From positions 1-52,255 of the forward strand of contig JAICSO010000027.1 of NCBI GenBank assembly GCA_025936825.1: a stretch of 52,255 nucleotides of DNA, given 5' to 3'. The translations under genes and the position numbers were made by a program. Shown here piece by piece: positions 43,560 through 52,255 of this stretch. A model generated the notes under the pieces. It saw nothing but the letters and a program-made list of their open reading frames with translations, had not been told where the DNA came from and did not search any database. Positions within the stretch are counted from its first letter, which is position 1; each line of letters begins with the position of its first letter. This DNA comes from Terriglobales bacterium. Lineage in GTDB: Bacteria; Acidobacteriota; Terriglobia; Terriglobales; Acidobacteriaceae.

Positions 43560-46244
43560 CTACTCGGGCAACGCGTATTGCCCGTCAATGTGGAAATGGC
43601 CGGTGACAATGGGTGCTCCGGTTTCAGGCTGCCCGCCACCGATGCTGATGGTGTAGTCTCCCGGAGCGATAATCGGATCGCCCTTCTCAGTCACCATACC
43701 CAAGTCGCGTGGCTTCAACTCGAAATGAACTTTCTGGCTCGCACCCGGATCGAGATGAATTCGTTCAAATCCGCGAAGAGCAATGAGAGGCGCACCCTTC
43801 ACCTCCGGGAACTTGAGGTATAGCTGAACTACCTCGTCTCCCGGGACCTTGCCGGAATTCGTGACCGTTACATCAGCTCCGAGAGGCTGTCCCGCAGCGA
43901 TGCCCTGCTCCGGCACACTCAAATCGCTGTAGCTGAATTTCGTATAGCTGAGCCCGTAGCCGAACGGATACAGCGGCTTTCCGGTGAAATAACGATAGGT
44001 GCGGTTTGCCATCCCGTAATCCTCGAAGTTGGGCAACTGGTCAACTCCCTTGTAGAACGTGACCGGTAGCCGCCCCGCAGGATTGTTTTTTCCGCTCAGG
44101 GTTTCCGCCACGGCCGCGCCGCCTTCTTCCCCGGGGTACCAAGCGTCAAGAACGGCATTGGCATGTTGGTTGATCCAGTTCACGGCGAGAGCACTGCCGT
44201 TGGTGAGAACGACGGCAAGCGGTTTTCCGGTGGCGGCGACAGCCTCCACCAGATCTTCCTCGGGCTGAGGAAGATCGATGCTGGTGCGATCTCCGCCGAG
44301 GAAGCCGGGTTCGCTCACCGGCATCTCTTCGCCTTCAAGCTGGCTGGTGATTCCGACGACGGCGATGACAACATCCGCATTCTTAGCAGCGGCAATCGCT
44401 TCCGGTGACGGAGCGCTGCTGTACTTATTCCAAAAGATTTCGGCGTGCGGCTTGCCGTTCCTGGTCCCATAGAAAATTTCGAGCTCGACCTTATGACCTT
44501 TTTCGAGGTGAACGCGGCCCGCGCCCGATGCGACTCCTCGTGTGCCGCCGCCGATCGCCGCCGCTACTTGCTTGCCGTCAACCATGAGCCTGCCAAATCC
44601 CGCGCAGCGGATGCCGAGGAGAAATTCGCCAGATTCTGACGGTGTCAAGAATCCGGACCATCGCACGCCAAAGGTCTTCCTGGTAGCGACTTCCTTTGGC
44701 AGATCGTTTTCCGTGAGCTTCACGTTTGGCTCCGTGAGGGTGACAAGTGGGGCCGGCGCAGGACCTGAAGCCAGATCACCCCTTCGCGGGGCTTCGTTGT
44801 ACTCCACCTTCAGTCCGGGCTTGCCGTCTGGAGTGGTCAGGAGCGAGTCCGGTACCGGGTTGCCATCGGCGCGCAGGAACTGCGTTCCCGGAACGAACGT
44901 GATGTTCGCATTGGGAAACTCAGCGTGAAGCCCATCGAGAATCGAGACGATATGAGTGGGCTGACCCGCGTAGTTTCCAATCAGCGGTCTGGTCTGATCG
45001 GCAAGAGGCCCGACCACGGCGATCTTGCGGATCCCAGGCTTCAGCGGAAGAAGGCCATCGTTTTTCAGCAGGACCATCGACTCATTCGCGAGCTTGCGGG
45101 CGTGTGCGCGATGTTCTGCGCTGTCGAGTTCCTTCTCATCGATCTTTGTGTAGGGAACCATGTCCAGCGGATCGAACATGCCGAGCCTGATGCGTGCTGT
45201 GAAGAGACGGATCAGCGCGGTATCGAGATCGCTTTCCGGCAAATAACCCTGCTGAACGGCGTCAATATAGGCTTTATCGACGGGTTCACCGAATCGGGAA
45301 GTGAAGGTAACGCACTCGTTGTCCATGCCGCGAATGACGGAAATGGCGGCGCCTTGCGCTTGCGTTGGACGGTAGCGATGGTTGGCAGCGACGTCTCTGA
45401 CGGCGTCACAGTCCGAGACTACATATCCTTGAAAACCCCACTTCCCGCGCAACTGGTCTTGCAGCAGGTACTGATTCGCGCATGCCGGTTCGCCATTGAT
45501 CGCGTTGTAGGCGCACATCACTGATCCCGCTTTGCCTTCTACGATAGCGGCACGGAAGGCGGGCTCGTACGTATCGACCTCATCATGCTTGCTGACGTCG
45601 ACATCGGCGAAGTGGCGCGTGGGTTCTGGTCCGCTGTGGACGGCATAGTGCTTCGGAGTGGCGATGCCTAGGTAGTACTTAGGATTGTCGCCTTGCAATC
45701 CGGTCACGTAGGCAACGCCCATGCGGCCTGTGAGGAATGGATCCTCGCCGTAAGTCTCCTGTCCTCGGCCCCAGCGCGGATCGCGAAAAATGTTGATATT
45801 GGGCGACCAGAAATCCAGGCCTCCCATGATGCCGACGTGCCCCTCGCGCGCGTTTTGCACGTGCTTGATTCGGCCTTCAATTCCAATCTGCGCCGCCATG
45901 GTGTGAATGCCCGGCGCATCGAACGTCGCCGCAAGACCTATCGGTTCGGGATATTCCGTCACTCCCTCGTTGATGACGCCATGAAGGGCTTCACTCCACC
46001 ACTGATACGCCGGAACTTTCAGCCGCGGAACCGCCGCCGAGTTGTTCTGCATCTGCGAAGCTTTCTCCGCGAGTGTCATGCGTCGAACCAGATCGGTGGC
46101 GCGCTGCTCCGGTGAAAGCTGAGGATTCAGGTACGCAGGATTCTCAGCTTCTTGCGCAACTGCGGTCTGCAAAGCTGCAACCAGGAAGAGCGCTCCCGCG
46201 CAAATAACAACCCACTCGACGATCCCCACGGCACGGCATTTCAT
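43560..46244 (-). CDS. GH3 family beta-xylosidase/beta-glucosidase with PA14 domain
   Basis: The start at 46244 (MKCRAVGIVEWVVICAGALF) has GGAGAA at good spacing and yields a signal peptide and about 894 residues. The GH3 barrel begins ATDLVRRMTLAEKASQMQNN and contains the nucleophile Asp in YVVSDCDAVRDV near residue 277. The second domain starts SMVLLKNDGLLPL. A PA14 domain interrupts it at about 470-600 (FGVRWSGFLTPSESGEFLLG), as in many xylosidases and glucosidases. The C-terminus is a fibronectin-III-like domain (VTNSGKVPGDEVVQLYLKFP). SDCDA and VPAYQWWSEALHGV favour a beta-xylosidase. It acts outside the cytoplasm on plant-type oligosaccharides. Confidence 0.92.
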   Translation of the reverse strand: MKCRAVGIVEWVVICAGALFLVAALQTAVAQEAENPAYLNPQLSPEQRATDLVRRMTLAEKASQMQNNSAAVPRLKVPAYQWWSEALHGVINEGVTEYPEPIGLAATFDAPGIHTMAAQIGIEGRIKHVQNAREGHVGIMGGLDFWSPNINIFRDPRWGRGQETYGEDPFLTGRMGVAYVTGLQGDNPKYYLGIATPKHYAVHSGPEPTRHFADVDVSKHDEVDTYEPAFRAAIVEGKAGSVMCAYNAINGEPACANQYLLQDQLRGKWGFQGYVVSDCDAVRDVAANHRYRPTQAQGAAISVIRGMDNECVTFTSRFGEPVDKAYIDAVQQGYLPESDLDTALIRLFTARIRLGMFDPLDMVPYTKIDEKELDSAEHRAHARKLANESMVLLKNDGLLPLKPGIRKIAVVGPLADQTRPLIGNYAGQPTHIVSILDGLHAEFPNANITFVPGTQFLRADGNPVPDSLLTTPDGKPGLKVEYNEAPRRGDLASGPAPAPLVTLTEPNVKLTENDLPKEVATRKTFGVRWSGFLTPSESGEFLLGIRCAGFGRLMVDGKQVAAAIGGGTRGVASGAGRVHLEKGHKVELEIFYGTRNGKPHAEIFWNKYSSAPSPEAIAAAKNADVVIAVVGITSQLEGEEMPVSEPGFLGGDRTSIDLPQPEEDLVEAVAATGKPLAVVLTNGSALAVNWINQHANAVLDAWYPGEEGGAAVAETLSGKNNPAGRLPVTFYKGVDQLPNFEDYGMANRTYRYFTGKPLYPFGYGLSYTKFSYSDLSVPEQGIAAGQPLGADVTVTNSGKVPGDEVVQLYLKFPEVKGAPLIALRGFERIHLDPGASQKVHFELKPRDLGMVTEKGDPIIAPGDYTISIGGGQPETGAPIVTGHFHIDGQYALPE

Positions 46245-46708
46245 GTTCTTCTCCATTTTGAATCTGGCGCTTCTCTGGCCCTCGGTCTCGATGCCAGTTT
46301 TCGTAAAGACCGAGCTGACGGCAAACGAGTGATATCGGAAAACCCTGGCACGTTGCACAAGAAATCGACTATACAAATGCTCAAGGGTCACAGACAAGTG
46401 AAATAAATCGTTTTAGTGTTGCAGATGGATGAGCTACGGTGCTGAGTTCAGTGTCGAGAGTGCCATGTCGACATTTCACAGCCTCGGCGGACACGCTTGC
46501 GAAACTTGAACAGAGCCTAAGCGACCGCCTCTTTGGTCCGGTCCCTGCTGAAAAGCTTCTTCTTTCCACGAGTGAAGGCAATCTTTGACCGCTGTGACCG
46601 GAATCACCGCATAATTAAACCTTCTTAGGAACTATGAGATTCACAGCGGGAATCTGGAAGGCCTGGCTGTGCTCCCTGGTCTTGCCGCCCACCTTTGCGG
46701 AGGTTTTC
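46245..46708. other. Divergent intergenic region, no gene seen
   Basis: This region of about 460 bases lies between the GH3 gene (minus) and the metallophosphoesterase pseudogene (plus). Short frames here lack recognisable families, ribosome-binding sites or conserved patterns. It should contain the GH3 promoter, which I could not place. Confidence 0.35.
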
Positions 46709-47455
46709 ATGTCTTCCCAGGCAATTCTCCTCTATGCACGCGCCACGGCACGTTTATTCGTTTTGACAGCCATCATTCTGATTTGTTCTTCCCCCCTCAT
46801 TGCTACCACCGCGGGCGATTTCACCATTGTTGTGTTCCTGACCCTCAGAATTACAGCCAGTATTATCCGCAGATCTTCGACGCTCAAACCCAGTGGATCG
46901 CCGCCAATTCGGCTGCGCAGAATGTCCAGGTGGTCCTAGAAGTGGGAGACTCAGTCAACAATTCCAAAGATCTTGCGGAATGGCAGAACGCAAATCATTC
47001 GATCTCGCTCCTCGATCAGTCAGGCGTGCCTTATGCCATCGCAGTGGGGCAACCATGATTACGACACATTGCCGCCTACAAATCGGCCAGCGACATATTT
47101 CAATCAATATTTCGGCCCTTCCCGCTACTCGGGGAAACCGTACTACGGTTCAAGCAATTTCCCGCCAGGTAGCAATGAGAACTTTTACGAGACCTTTACC
47201 TGGGGTGGAAAGCCGTACTTGATATTGGTACTAGAGTTTGTTCCGCGCAGCAGTGCGGTCGCGCGGGCGAAGTCCGTGCTTAGCGCGAATACAGACAAAG
47301 AGGTCATCGTTTGTCACGCACAGTTATCTTTATTTCGGTGCTACGACCGTCGATCAATGCGATACGGCCGACATGGTCGGCGATGAAAATGGCGCAATGC
47401 TGTGGTCTGACCTGATCAGCCAATACCCGAACGTTAGTGTGGTACTCAGCGGTCA
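46709..47455 (+). pseudogene. Exported metallophosphoesterase, multiply frameshifted
   Basis: An ATG at 46709 preceded by GGAGG opens a signal-peptide-like start (MSSQAILLYARATARLFVL) that reads into TTAGDFTIVV. The sequence then continues in a second frame from about 46830 (PDPQNYSQYYPQIFDAQTQW, NVQVVLEVGDSVNN), and in a third from about 47050 (GNHDYDTLPPTNRPATYFNQ, YETFTWGGKPYLILVLEF). From about 47310 it returns to a different frame (VTHSYLYFGATTVDQCD, YPNVSVVLSGH). Together these give the calcineurin-like motifs GD, GNHD and GH in order, so it was a secreted metallophosphoesterase. At least three frameshifts and the loss of the 3' end make it non-functional, barring assembly error. Confidence 0.8.
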
Positions 47456-47502
47456 CTTGCTTCTCTCGGGCCGACACCGCAGAGCGTTCGCTTCACGACG
47501 CA

Positions 47503-48360
47503 TCACACCTGCAACTTTCGCAGGTATGGGACGCTGGCCCTCATCTTTTCAAGGTCCATCTCGACGAAGTAATTTTTTACCCCGCCAACTTTCGCTGCTG
47601 TGAAAATATTCTTCCAGTCCAGCGTACCTTCTCCCACAGCGACAATCTTTTTCGTTTTCGCGTCCCAGCCCTGCACGTGCATGGAGATGAACCGTCCCGG
47701 ATATTTCATGAAGTATTGCGCGGCGTCGTATCCCTCAGAGATGGTTGACACTTGGAACTGGAACTTCACCAGCTTGGGATCGAGCAGCCCAAACAGCACG
47801 TCGTAGATACGCTGACCCTGGACTTTCGAGAGCTCAAAATCTTCGTTGTGAAGGCCCTGCTGAATGCCCGCCTGCGCGGCTCTTTCGCCCATCTTGTTAT
47901 ATTCGTCGGCCGCGCGTTTCACGTCGTCCAGCGTCGGATTCTTTGGTCCGTTGAGGCTCGGCACCAGCATTTGCGTCAGGCCAACGTCTTTCGACCAAGC
48001 GATACGGTCTTCCTGATTGGCGCGCAACTCCTCGATACCGAAATGCGAGCTGAAACATGTGACGCCGACATCGCTTAGAATCCTCTTCAGCTCGCTGGGC
48101 TTGTATTTGGCCAATCCGGCAAATCCGGAATCGGCGTACCCGACAGGCGAGCAGAGTTCGACGCTCTGGAATCCCGCTTGTGCCAAGGTTTTGATCGTGC
48201 CGGGGAAATCTTTCGCGATCATGTCGCGCACCGGCCACGTCTGGCATCCGATTGGAAGGCCGAGCGGATTGGCGTGAAGCTCAATTGCATTGGCCAGCAT
48301 GAAGCCAGCAGCGGCAGCAGTGCTTTTCTTAGCAAACTCTCTACGGGAAATGTCAGACAT
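47503..48360 (-). CDS. Exported sugar isomerase/epimerase-like TIM-barrel protein
   Basis: The 285-residue protein has a Tat-type signal (MSDISRREFAKKSTAAAAGF) and a xylose-isomerase-like TIM barrel: IGCQTWPVRDMIAKDFPGTI, AGFQSVELCSP, VTCFSSHFGIEEL, LHNEDFEL, GRFISMHVQGWD and KNYFVEMDLEKM. The conserved His and Glu residues at strand ends fit the divalent-metal site of the family. Members isomerise or epimerise sugars, or act on 3-keto-glycosides. It lies 24 bases downstream of a Gfo/Idh/MocA oxidoreductase gene on the same strand, a pairing known from oxidative routes for glycosides and inositols. The pair is probably one operon. The precise substrate is unknown. Its 3' end abuts the metallophosphoesterase pseudogene. 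Confidence 0.88.
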   Translation of the reverse strand: MSDISRREFAKKSTAAAAGFMLANAIELHANPLGLPIGCQTWPVRDMIAKDFPGTIKTLAQAGFQSVELCSPVGYADSGFAGLAKYKPSELKRILSDVGVTCFSSHFGIEELRANQEDRIAWSKDVGLTQMLVPSLNGPKNPTLDDVKRAADEYNKMGERAAQAGIQQGLHNEDFELSKVQGQRIYDVLFGLLDPKLVKFQFQVSTISEGYDAAQYFMKYPGRFISMHVQGWDAKTKKIVAVGEGTLDWKNIFTAAKVGGVKNYFVEMDLEKMRASVPYLRKLQV

Positions 48361-48384
48361 GATTGCCTCCTCCTTGATATTTGC

Positions 48385-49929
48385 TTACAGATCCCATCCT
48401 TTACGTCGCTCCGGTTGTACAAACTTCTGACCATTTGCCGAATTGACTTTCAGGTTCATTCGGTCCCAATGCAGACGCTCTCCCGTGCAGCAAGCAACAT
48501 TGCCCAACAGCAGCGTCTCCGTAACCAATCCCTCGAACTCGAAATTTCCGCCGGGCTTGCTCTTGCTGCCCTTGCAGGCGTCGAGCCACTCGCGTTCATT
48601 ACCGGGAGAGCGAGGCAGTGTCTTCGGCGGAGGCTCGAAGCTGCGCATCTTCTCTTCGGGAATCAGTCGCGGATTTTCGCCATTGAAACCGCAGAGAATC
48701 TTGCCGTGATCGCCAATGAACAGCAGGCCTTCGTCGTTTTCGTTTCCGCCCTGAAAAGAAACATTGTCTGCCAGCTCCTCGGGACGCGCGGGCATCAATC
48801 CGCCGTCATACCAGGTAAATCTCACCGGCGGCATCTCGCCTCGCGCGGGAAACTCGTAGCGCACGATGGAAGCCAGGGGATAGGTTTCCTGGTAGCGGTC
48901 GCTCGAACTCGCTTCCACAGCCGACGGAGCTTCCAACTTCAGCACGCGAAAGATGGTGTCAAAGCTGTACGAGCCCATATCTCCCAGCGCGCCACAGCCG
49001 AAATCAGTCCATCCTCTCCAGGAAAATGGCAGATAAATGTGATTGAAAGGGCGTTCTGGCGCTGGGCCGAGCCACAGGTCCCAATCGAGTCCCGGAGGTA
49101 CCGGCTCCGACTCTTTCGGACGCTCAATTCCTTGCAGCCAGAATGGGCGGCTCGACCAATTCTGTACTTCGCGAACTGGGCCGATTGCGCCCGCCCAGAT
49201 CCATTCGCAGAGAAGGCGCGTGTCTTCCGAAGCCTGATTAGCGACGGCTATCTGCGTGGCAACTCCGGTTTCCTTCGCCACTTCAGCCATGCGGCGGGCT
49301 TCATAGATCGTGTGCGTCAACGGCTTTTGACAGAACACGTGTTTGCCTTTTTTCATGGCCGCAACCGACGCGGCTGCGTGAAGATTGTCAGTTGTGCAGA
49401 CGACCACCGCGTCCAGATCTTTCTGCTTTTCGAGTAGTTCGCGGAAGTCAACATAAGCAGCACATCCTATATATTGTCCCGAACGCTGGTGCGTCGCGTA
49501 ATAACCATCCACAACTTTTTGTGCCGGCTCGCGCCCCGCTACACCACTGGTCACACGTAGCGTGTGGCTCAACTGGAGCGGCTGATCCGGGCTCAGCCAG
49601 TCCCAGCCCGAATCGACGCCGAGCAATTTGCGGACAGACTTGCAGAATTCATGCGTGTCCCATTGCGGATAATTCGCTGCGCTCTGAGTCACATCACACA
49701 CGGCGATGCCCTGCACGTCGGGCTCGCTCATGAAGCGCAGCATCACGCGGAAACCCTGTGCGCCAACCCCGATGAACCCCATGTTGATTTTGTCGCTGGG
49801 AGAAACGTATCCCGGACCGCCCAGCACGTGGCGGGGAACGATGGAGAAACCCGCGGCAGCGACCGTGGTTTGTGCAATGAATTTACGGCGCGAAACGGGC
49901 TTACTCGAAGAGTCAGGAGCATTCTTCAC
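48385..49929 (-). CDS. Exported Gfo/Idh/MocA family oxidoreductase
   Basis: The start is GTG at 49929, six bases after AAGGAG; this leaves 514 residues with a Tat signal (KPVSRRKFIAQTTVAAAGFS). The Rossmann part reads INMGFIGVGAQGFRVMLRFM, followed by DAVVVCTTDNLHAAASVAAM and KGKHVFCQKPLTHTIYEARR, where Gln replaces the more usual Glu of the EKP motif. The C-terminal beta-sheet domain follows. Relatives oxidise sugars or cyclitols with tightly bound NAD(P); the exported Tat form carries its cofactor folded. It precedes the TIM-barrel isomerase gene by 24 bases, suggesting joint action on a sugar. The substrate is not predictable. Confidence 0.9.
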   Translation of the reverse strand: MKNAPDSSSKPVSRRKFIAQTTVAAAGFSIVPRHVLGGPGYVSPSDKINMGFIGVGAQGFRVMLRFMSEPDVQGIAVCDVTQSAANYPQWDTHEFCKSVRKLLGVDSGWDWLSPDQPLQLSHTLRVTSGVAGREPAQKVVDGYYATHQRSGQYIGCAAYVDFRELLEKQKDLDAVVVCTTDNLHAAASVAAMKKGKHVFCQKPLTHTIYEARRMAEVAKETGVATQIAVANQASEDTRLLCEWIWAGAIGPVREVQNWSSRPFWLQGIERPKESEPVPPGLDWDLWLGPAPERPFNHIYLPFSWRGWTDFGCGALGDMGSYSFDTIFRVLKLEAPSAVEASSSDRYQETYPLASIVRYEFPARGEMPPVRFTWYDGGLMPARPEELADNVSFQGGNENDEGLLFIGDHGKILCGFNGENPRLIPEEKMRSFEPPPKTLPRSPGNEREWLDACKGSKSKPGGNFEFEGLVTETLLLGNVACCTGERLHWDRMNLKVNSANGQKFVQPERRKGWDL

Positions 49930-50320
49930 TTTGGTCTCCTTAGTGAACCCGATACTGTAAATCAAATCGGAAGTTCTAAGACGTGCAAATGCTACAAATT
50001 GTCAGGCAGTCCGATCCCTCAAAACCATACGTTTGCAAGACAGTGGACGATTTGCGGAGAAGCAGCAGACTGACTCACGCGGGAATTGTACTGCTAGGCG
50101 GCCACCGGTTGGATCCTAGGCGCCAGTTCGTGAAAAATGCCCATCAGTGACAAGCTCGTTTTTACCAGCAGCTGAATCGACGCATCGCAGCATCCCTCCT
50201 GAATGCCCGCAGCGTCCATAGAAAGCCTTCGCCAGTTCCGGAAGATTCCTTCATGGAGTCGCGAACCGGCAGGAGTTCTCGCAAAAATCTTCGAGAAAAG
50301 GTCCGCGGCAAGCAAATCGA
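49930..50320. other. Intergenic region, one weak ORF only
   Basis: About 390 bases lie between the oxidoreductase start and the M48 remnant. A minus-strand frame of 73 codons at 50094-50315 follows directly behind the M48 remnant. It has no recognised motif or ribosome-binding site and may be decayed sequence. No RNA, repeat or promoter was recognised. Confidence 0.35.
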
Positions 50321-50749
50321 CTACTTGGATTTTTGCACCAAGATCCTGCGTACAAAATTGTGCACCAACGACGATCCCGAGAATCTCGGAGTTCTCAGTA
50401 GTTCCCCATTATGCACTGCGTATTCCACCCGGAATGGCTTCTGGGTTGTTTTAGTCTGCCAGCGCTCCTCGGCTATCACGCGTTGCACCTGGGCAATTCG
50501 ATCCGATGTGGCCGGATGCGATCGGAAGTACCCTTCCAGGCCCTGAATCGCAAGCTGTGAGAGCTCCTGTTCGGGGCTGTTCGCGTGAACCACGTTTTCC
50601 AAAGATAAGTCATTGAACTTCTTGAACAATGTGACGGCACCGTACGGCGAGTATCCGCCGAGCACTGCCAATCGCAGACCTTCGCGGTGCGCTTCCAATT
50701 CTTGATCTTTGTTGTAACCCGCCTCCCACACTCCCAGCGGGATCTGCAC
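50321..50749 (-). pseudogene. C-terminal fragment of an M48-type zinc metalloprotease
   Basis: The 142-codon frame contains DQELEAHREGLRLAVLGGYS, then PYGAVTLFKKFNDL and YFRSHPATSDRIAQVQRVIA, the usual C-terminal half of periplasmic M48 (BepA/LoiP-like) peptidases: the third zinc ligand region (E-x3-HREG, normally E-A-D) and the SHPATSDRI loop. The N-terminal part with the signal peptide and HExxH zinc motif is missing. Just upstream the sequence runs into the divergent cupin gene. It is therefore an N-terminally truncated remnant, and the ATG at its start is probably incidental. Confidence 0.75.
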
Positions 50750-50817
50750 CCCGCAGGGTTCAATTCAAACGGGTGGGGACGTATGTTCTCGAAGCAAGGA
50801 GTACTATATCCCCTGCC

Positions 50818-51375
50818 ATGAGAAGCGTTGAACGTCGCAATTTCTTAAAAGTAGCGGCGGTGCTGCCTCTAGCCTCGCCGCTGACATCGTTCGCAGAAGT
50901 TGAGGGCGCGCTGGGGAAACCAGCGTTTGTCGGCACCGGCATGGACGCGACTGGTACAGAACATCATGGGCCGCGTGCAGGCACGCACTTGGATTTTAAG
51001 GTCCTCACCAAGGACACCCAAGCCGGGTTCTTTCTTTTGGAGCATCGCAATATTCCGCAAGGCGGCCCAGTGCGCCATCTGCACTATGCCCAGGAAGAGT
51101 GGTTCTACCTCCTTGAGGGCAACAAGCTAGTGATTGAGGTAGGCAACGAGCGCTTCACGCTGCGACCCGGGGATTCCATACTAGCGCCGCGAAATGTACC
51201 CCATGTCTGGGCCTATGTCGGCGAGAAACCAGGACGGATGCTGATGGGGTTCACACCCGCTGGCCAGATGGAAGATTTCTTCGCTCTCTCTAGCAAGCAG
51301 CCGGTAGACGCGAAAATCGCAGAGGCACATGGCATGAAATGGCTGGGGCCACCTCTCGACATATCGAAACTGTGA
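50818..51375 (+). CDS. Exported cupin domain protein
   Basis: The ATG at 50818 gives about 185 residues with a Tat-like signal (MRSVERRNFLKVAAVLPLAS). The rest is a single cupin barrel: FFLLEHRNIPQGGPVRHLHY, then AQEEWFYLLEGNKLVIEVGN and FTLRPGDSILAPRNVPHVWA. The expected metal-binding residues are the histidines in RHLHY, the Glu in EEWFYLLEG and the His in NVPHVW. Such proteins may be dioxygenases, isomerases or simple binding proteins; no substrate can be assigned. The frame is open to a GTG at 50773, but the later start places the signal at the N-terminus. The ribosome-binding site is poor (AAGGAG lies about 16 bases upstream). Confidence 0.85.
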   Translation: MRSVERRNFLKVAAVLPLASPLTSFAEVEGALGKPAFVGTGMDATGTEHHGPRAGTHLDFKVLTKDTQAGFFLLEHRNIPQGGPVRHLHYAQEEWFYLLEGNKLVIEVGNERFTLRPGDSILAPRNVPHVWAYVGEKPGRMLMGFTPAGQMEDFFALSSKQPVDAKIAEAHGMKWLGPPLDISKL

Positions 51376-51468
51376 ACGACCAAGGACTACCGCCTGCGAA
51401 AATGCAGGGAGTTAATTCCAATGAGTGTAATGGAGATTTATCAACAGTGAGGCACGAGAGGATGCTGG

Positions 51469-51987
51469 CTAGTCTTTCGACCACGGTGGAGTTGTCCCTG
51501 TCATGCGCGCATACGCGACGAGCTGCCCCATGTGTTCGTTGCAGTGAATGATCAGGCGGAGATAGACGTCGCCGGCTGTAGTGCTTCGCTTCAGAAAGTC
51601 AACCTTTCGCTCCAGTTCTTTGGGGCTTTCCTTGGCCCGTGCTTCGCTCGCGGCGTCTAACGAACGCTTGAGCCAGGAGATCACATCCGCCTTAGCGGAT
51701 ACCGATTTCTCAAATCCCGGTTTGATCTCCGGCGGCATTGTTTGTTTTCCGACAACGCTCAGAAAGTAAAAATTGGCGATGGCGATGTGCATGTACACCT
51801 CACTCGTAGAGCGCACACCGGGGGCTGGCCGCCACGCGAACTTATCTGTGGGCGTGGCCTCCGCCAACGCCAGCAGCTGATTAGTTACGTGCTTTAACTC
51901 GCCATCGTATCCCTGTCCAATTCCCTCAGGGATGGTCTGGGCAACTGCTGGACTTAGGCAAAACAGCAACAACAACAATTTGCTCAT
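51469..51987 (-). CDS. Exported DinB/YfiT-like metal-binding four-helix protein
   Basis: The start at 51987 is preceded by AGGAG at seven bases and gives 172 residues with a signal peptide (MSKLLLLLFCLSPAVAQ). The mature part is a DinB-type four-helix bundle: LLALAEATPTDKFAWRPAPG, VYMHIAIANFYFLSVVGK and LRLIIHCNEHMGQLVAYARM. The histidines in YMHIA and HCNEH match the metal triad of the family. DinB-like proteins are metal-dependent, some of them thiol transferases; exported acidobacterial members are uncharacterised. The frame is open further upstream from a TTG at 52143, but that start would bury the signal peptide. Confidence 0.88.
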   Translation of the reverse strand: MSKLLLLLFCLSPAVAQTIPEGIGQGYDGELKHVTNQLLALAEATPTDKFAWRPAPGVRSTSEVYMHIAIANFYFLSVVGKQTMPPEIKPGFEKSVSAKADVISWLKRSLDAASEARAKESPKELERKVDFLKRSTTAGDVYLRLIIHCNEHMGQLVAYARMTGTTPPWSKD

Positions 51988-52255
51988 ACGAGTCTCCTCG
52001 CACCATGCTGCAGTCGAATTGTACTCGAAGGGCTTCCTGATGATCGGGTCAACACTGAGGACGGGCGGGAGGGCCAGTCCCATCCCGACGAACTCGGCAT
52101 TCAGTGCGACCGGGTCAATGAGTTCTATAAAAAGGGATGTCAAGAAAAAACTTCTCCTCCGACCGGAGCGCGAGAGTGATGCTCGAGATCCAGCCCCACA
52201 GTGCTTCCCTGGAGAAGTTTAGTGAATCCATTCTCGCGGATTTCTTCGTTGGCGG

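Noticed and set aside
46381-46581. Minus-strand 66-codon ORF upstream of the GH3 gene
   Set aside because: It is serine/arginine-rich without pattern and overlaps the likely GH3 promoter region.
50094-50315. Minus-strand 73-codon ORF behind the M48 remnant
   Set aside because: No motif, signal or ribosome-binding site was seen, and it lies among decayed sequence.

Overview
The window looks like chromosome of an acidobacterium, probably class Terriglobia. This is inferred from gene families and style; no rRNA or other marker is present. The pointers are an Oar-like TonB receptor with a carboxypeptidase-regulatory domain, a remnant of the VWFA-related family common in this phylum, a paralog-rich family with a GPKTARGK-type N-terminus, many Tat-signal glycan enzymes and intergenic palindromic repeats.

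Layout. (1) 1-2068, minus: part of an F-type ATP synthase operon (b', b, delta, start of alpha) without a or c genes beside it. (2) 2265-5834, minus: the TonB receptor, ended by a clean intrinsic terminator. (3) 6150-8218, plus: a DegT-type aminotransferase carrying a repeat-like in-frame insertion, then a TPR gene fused by decay to a VWFA-family tail. (4) 8352-12986: an accessory island. A minus-strand hypothetical and an XRE regulator diverge from a tightly coupled five-gene plus-strand operon: a putative single-strand annealing protein, a DUF669-like protein, a Cas4/RecB-like nuclease with four Fe-S cysteines, a hypothetical and an HNH protein. Three evenly spaced GAATATTC palindromes sit on a recognisable promoter between the two units. 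This is the most interesting system in the window.

(5) 13110-29076: mostly core metabolism. It holds an SH3-domain lipoprotein, threonine ammonia-lyase, gltBD, a VapBC toxin-antitoxin pair whose operator covers its own start codon, aspartokinase and homoserine dehydrogenase, formate-THF ligase and a cyclic-nucleotide-binding protein without a DNA-binding domain. (6) 29114-37149: a probable beta-1,2-glucan locus. A secreted PF10091 hydrolase is divergent from an ABC exporter and a GT84 cyclic-glucan-synthase-like enzyme that lacks the usual C-terminal GH94 module.

(7) 37338-52143: secreted and envelope functions. There is a phosphoesterase, a PEBP-like protein, GH16, GH2 and GH3 enzymes, a sugar isomerase-like protein and a Gfo/Idh/MocA oxidoreductase, mostly minus-strand and exported, followed by a cupin and a DinB protein. 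Three decayed genes lie here: a PxKF-like tail, a multiply frameshifted metallophosphoesterase and the C-terminus of an M48 peptidase. I saw no tRNA, rRNA, CRISPR array, integrase, transposase or phage structural gene.
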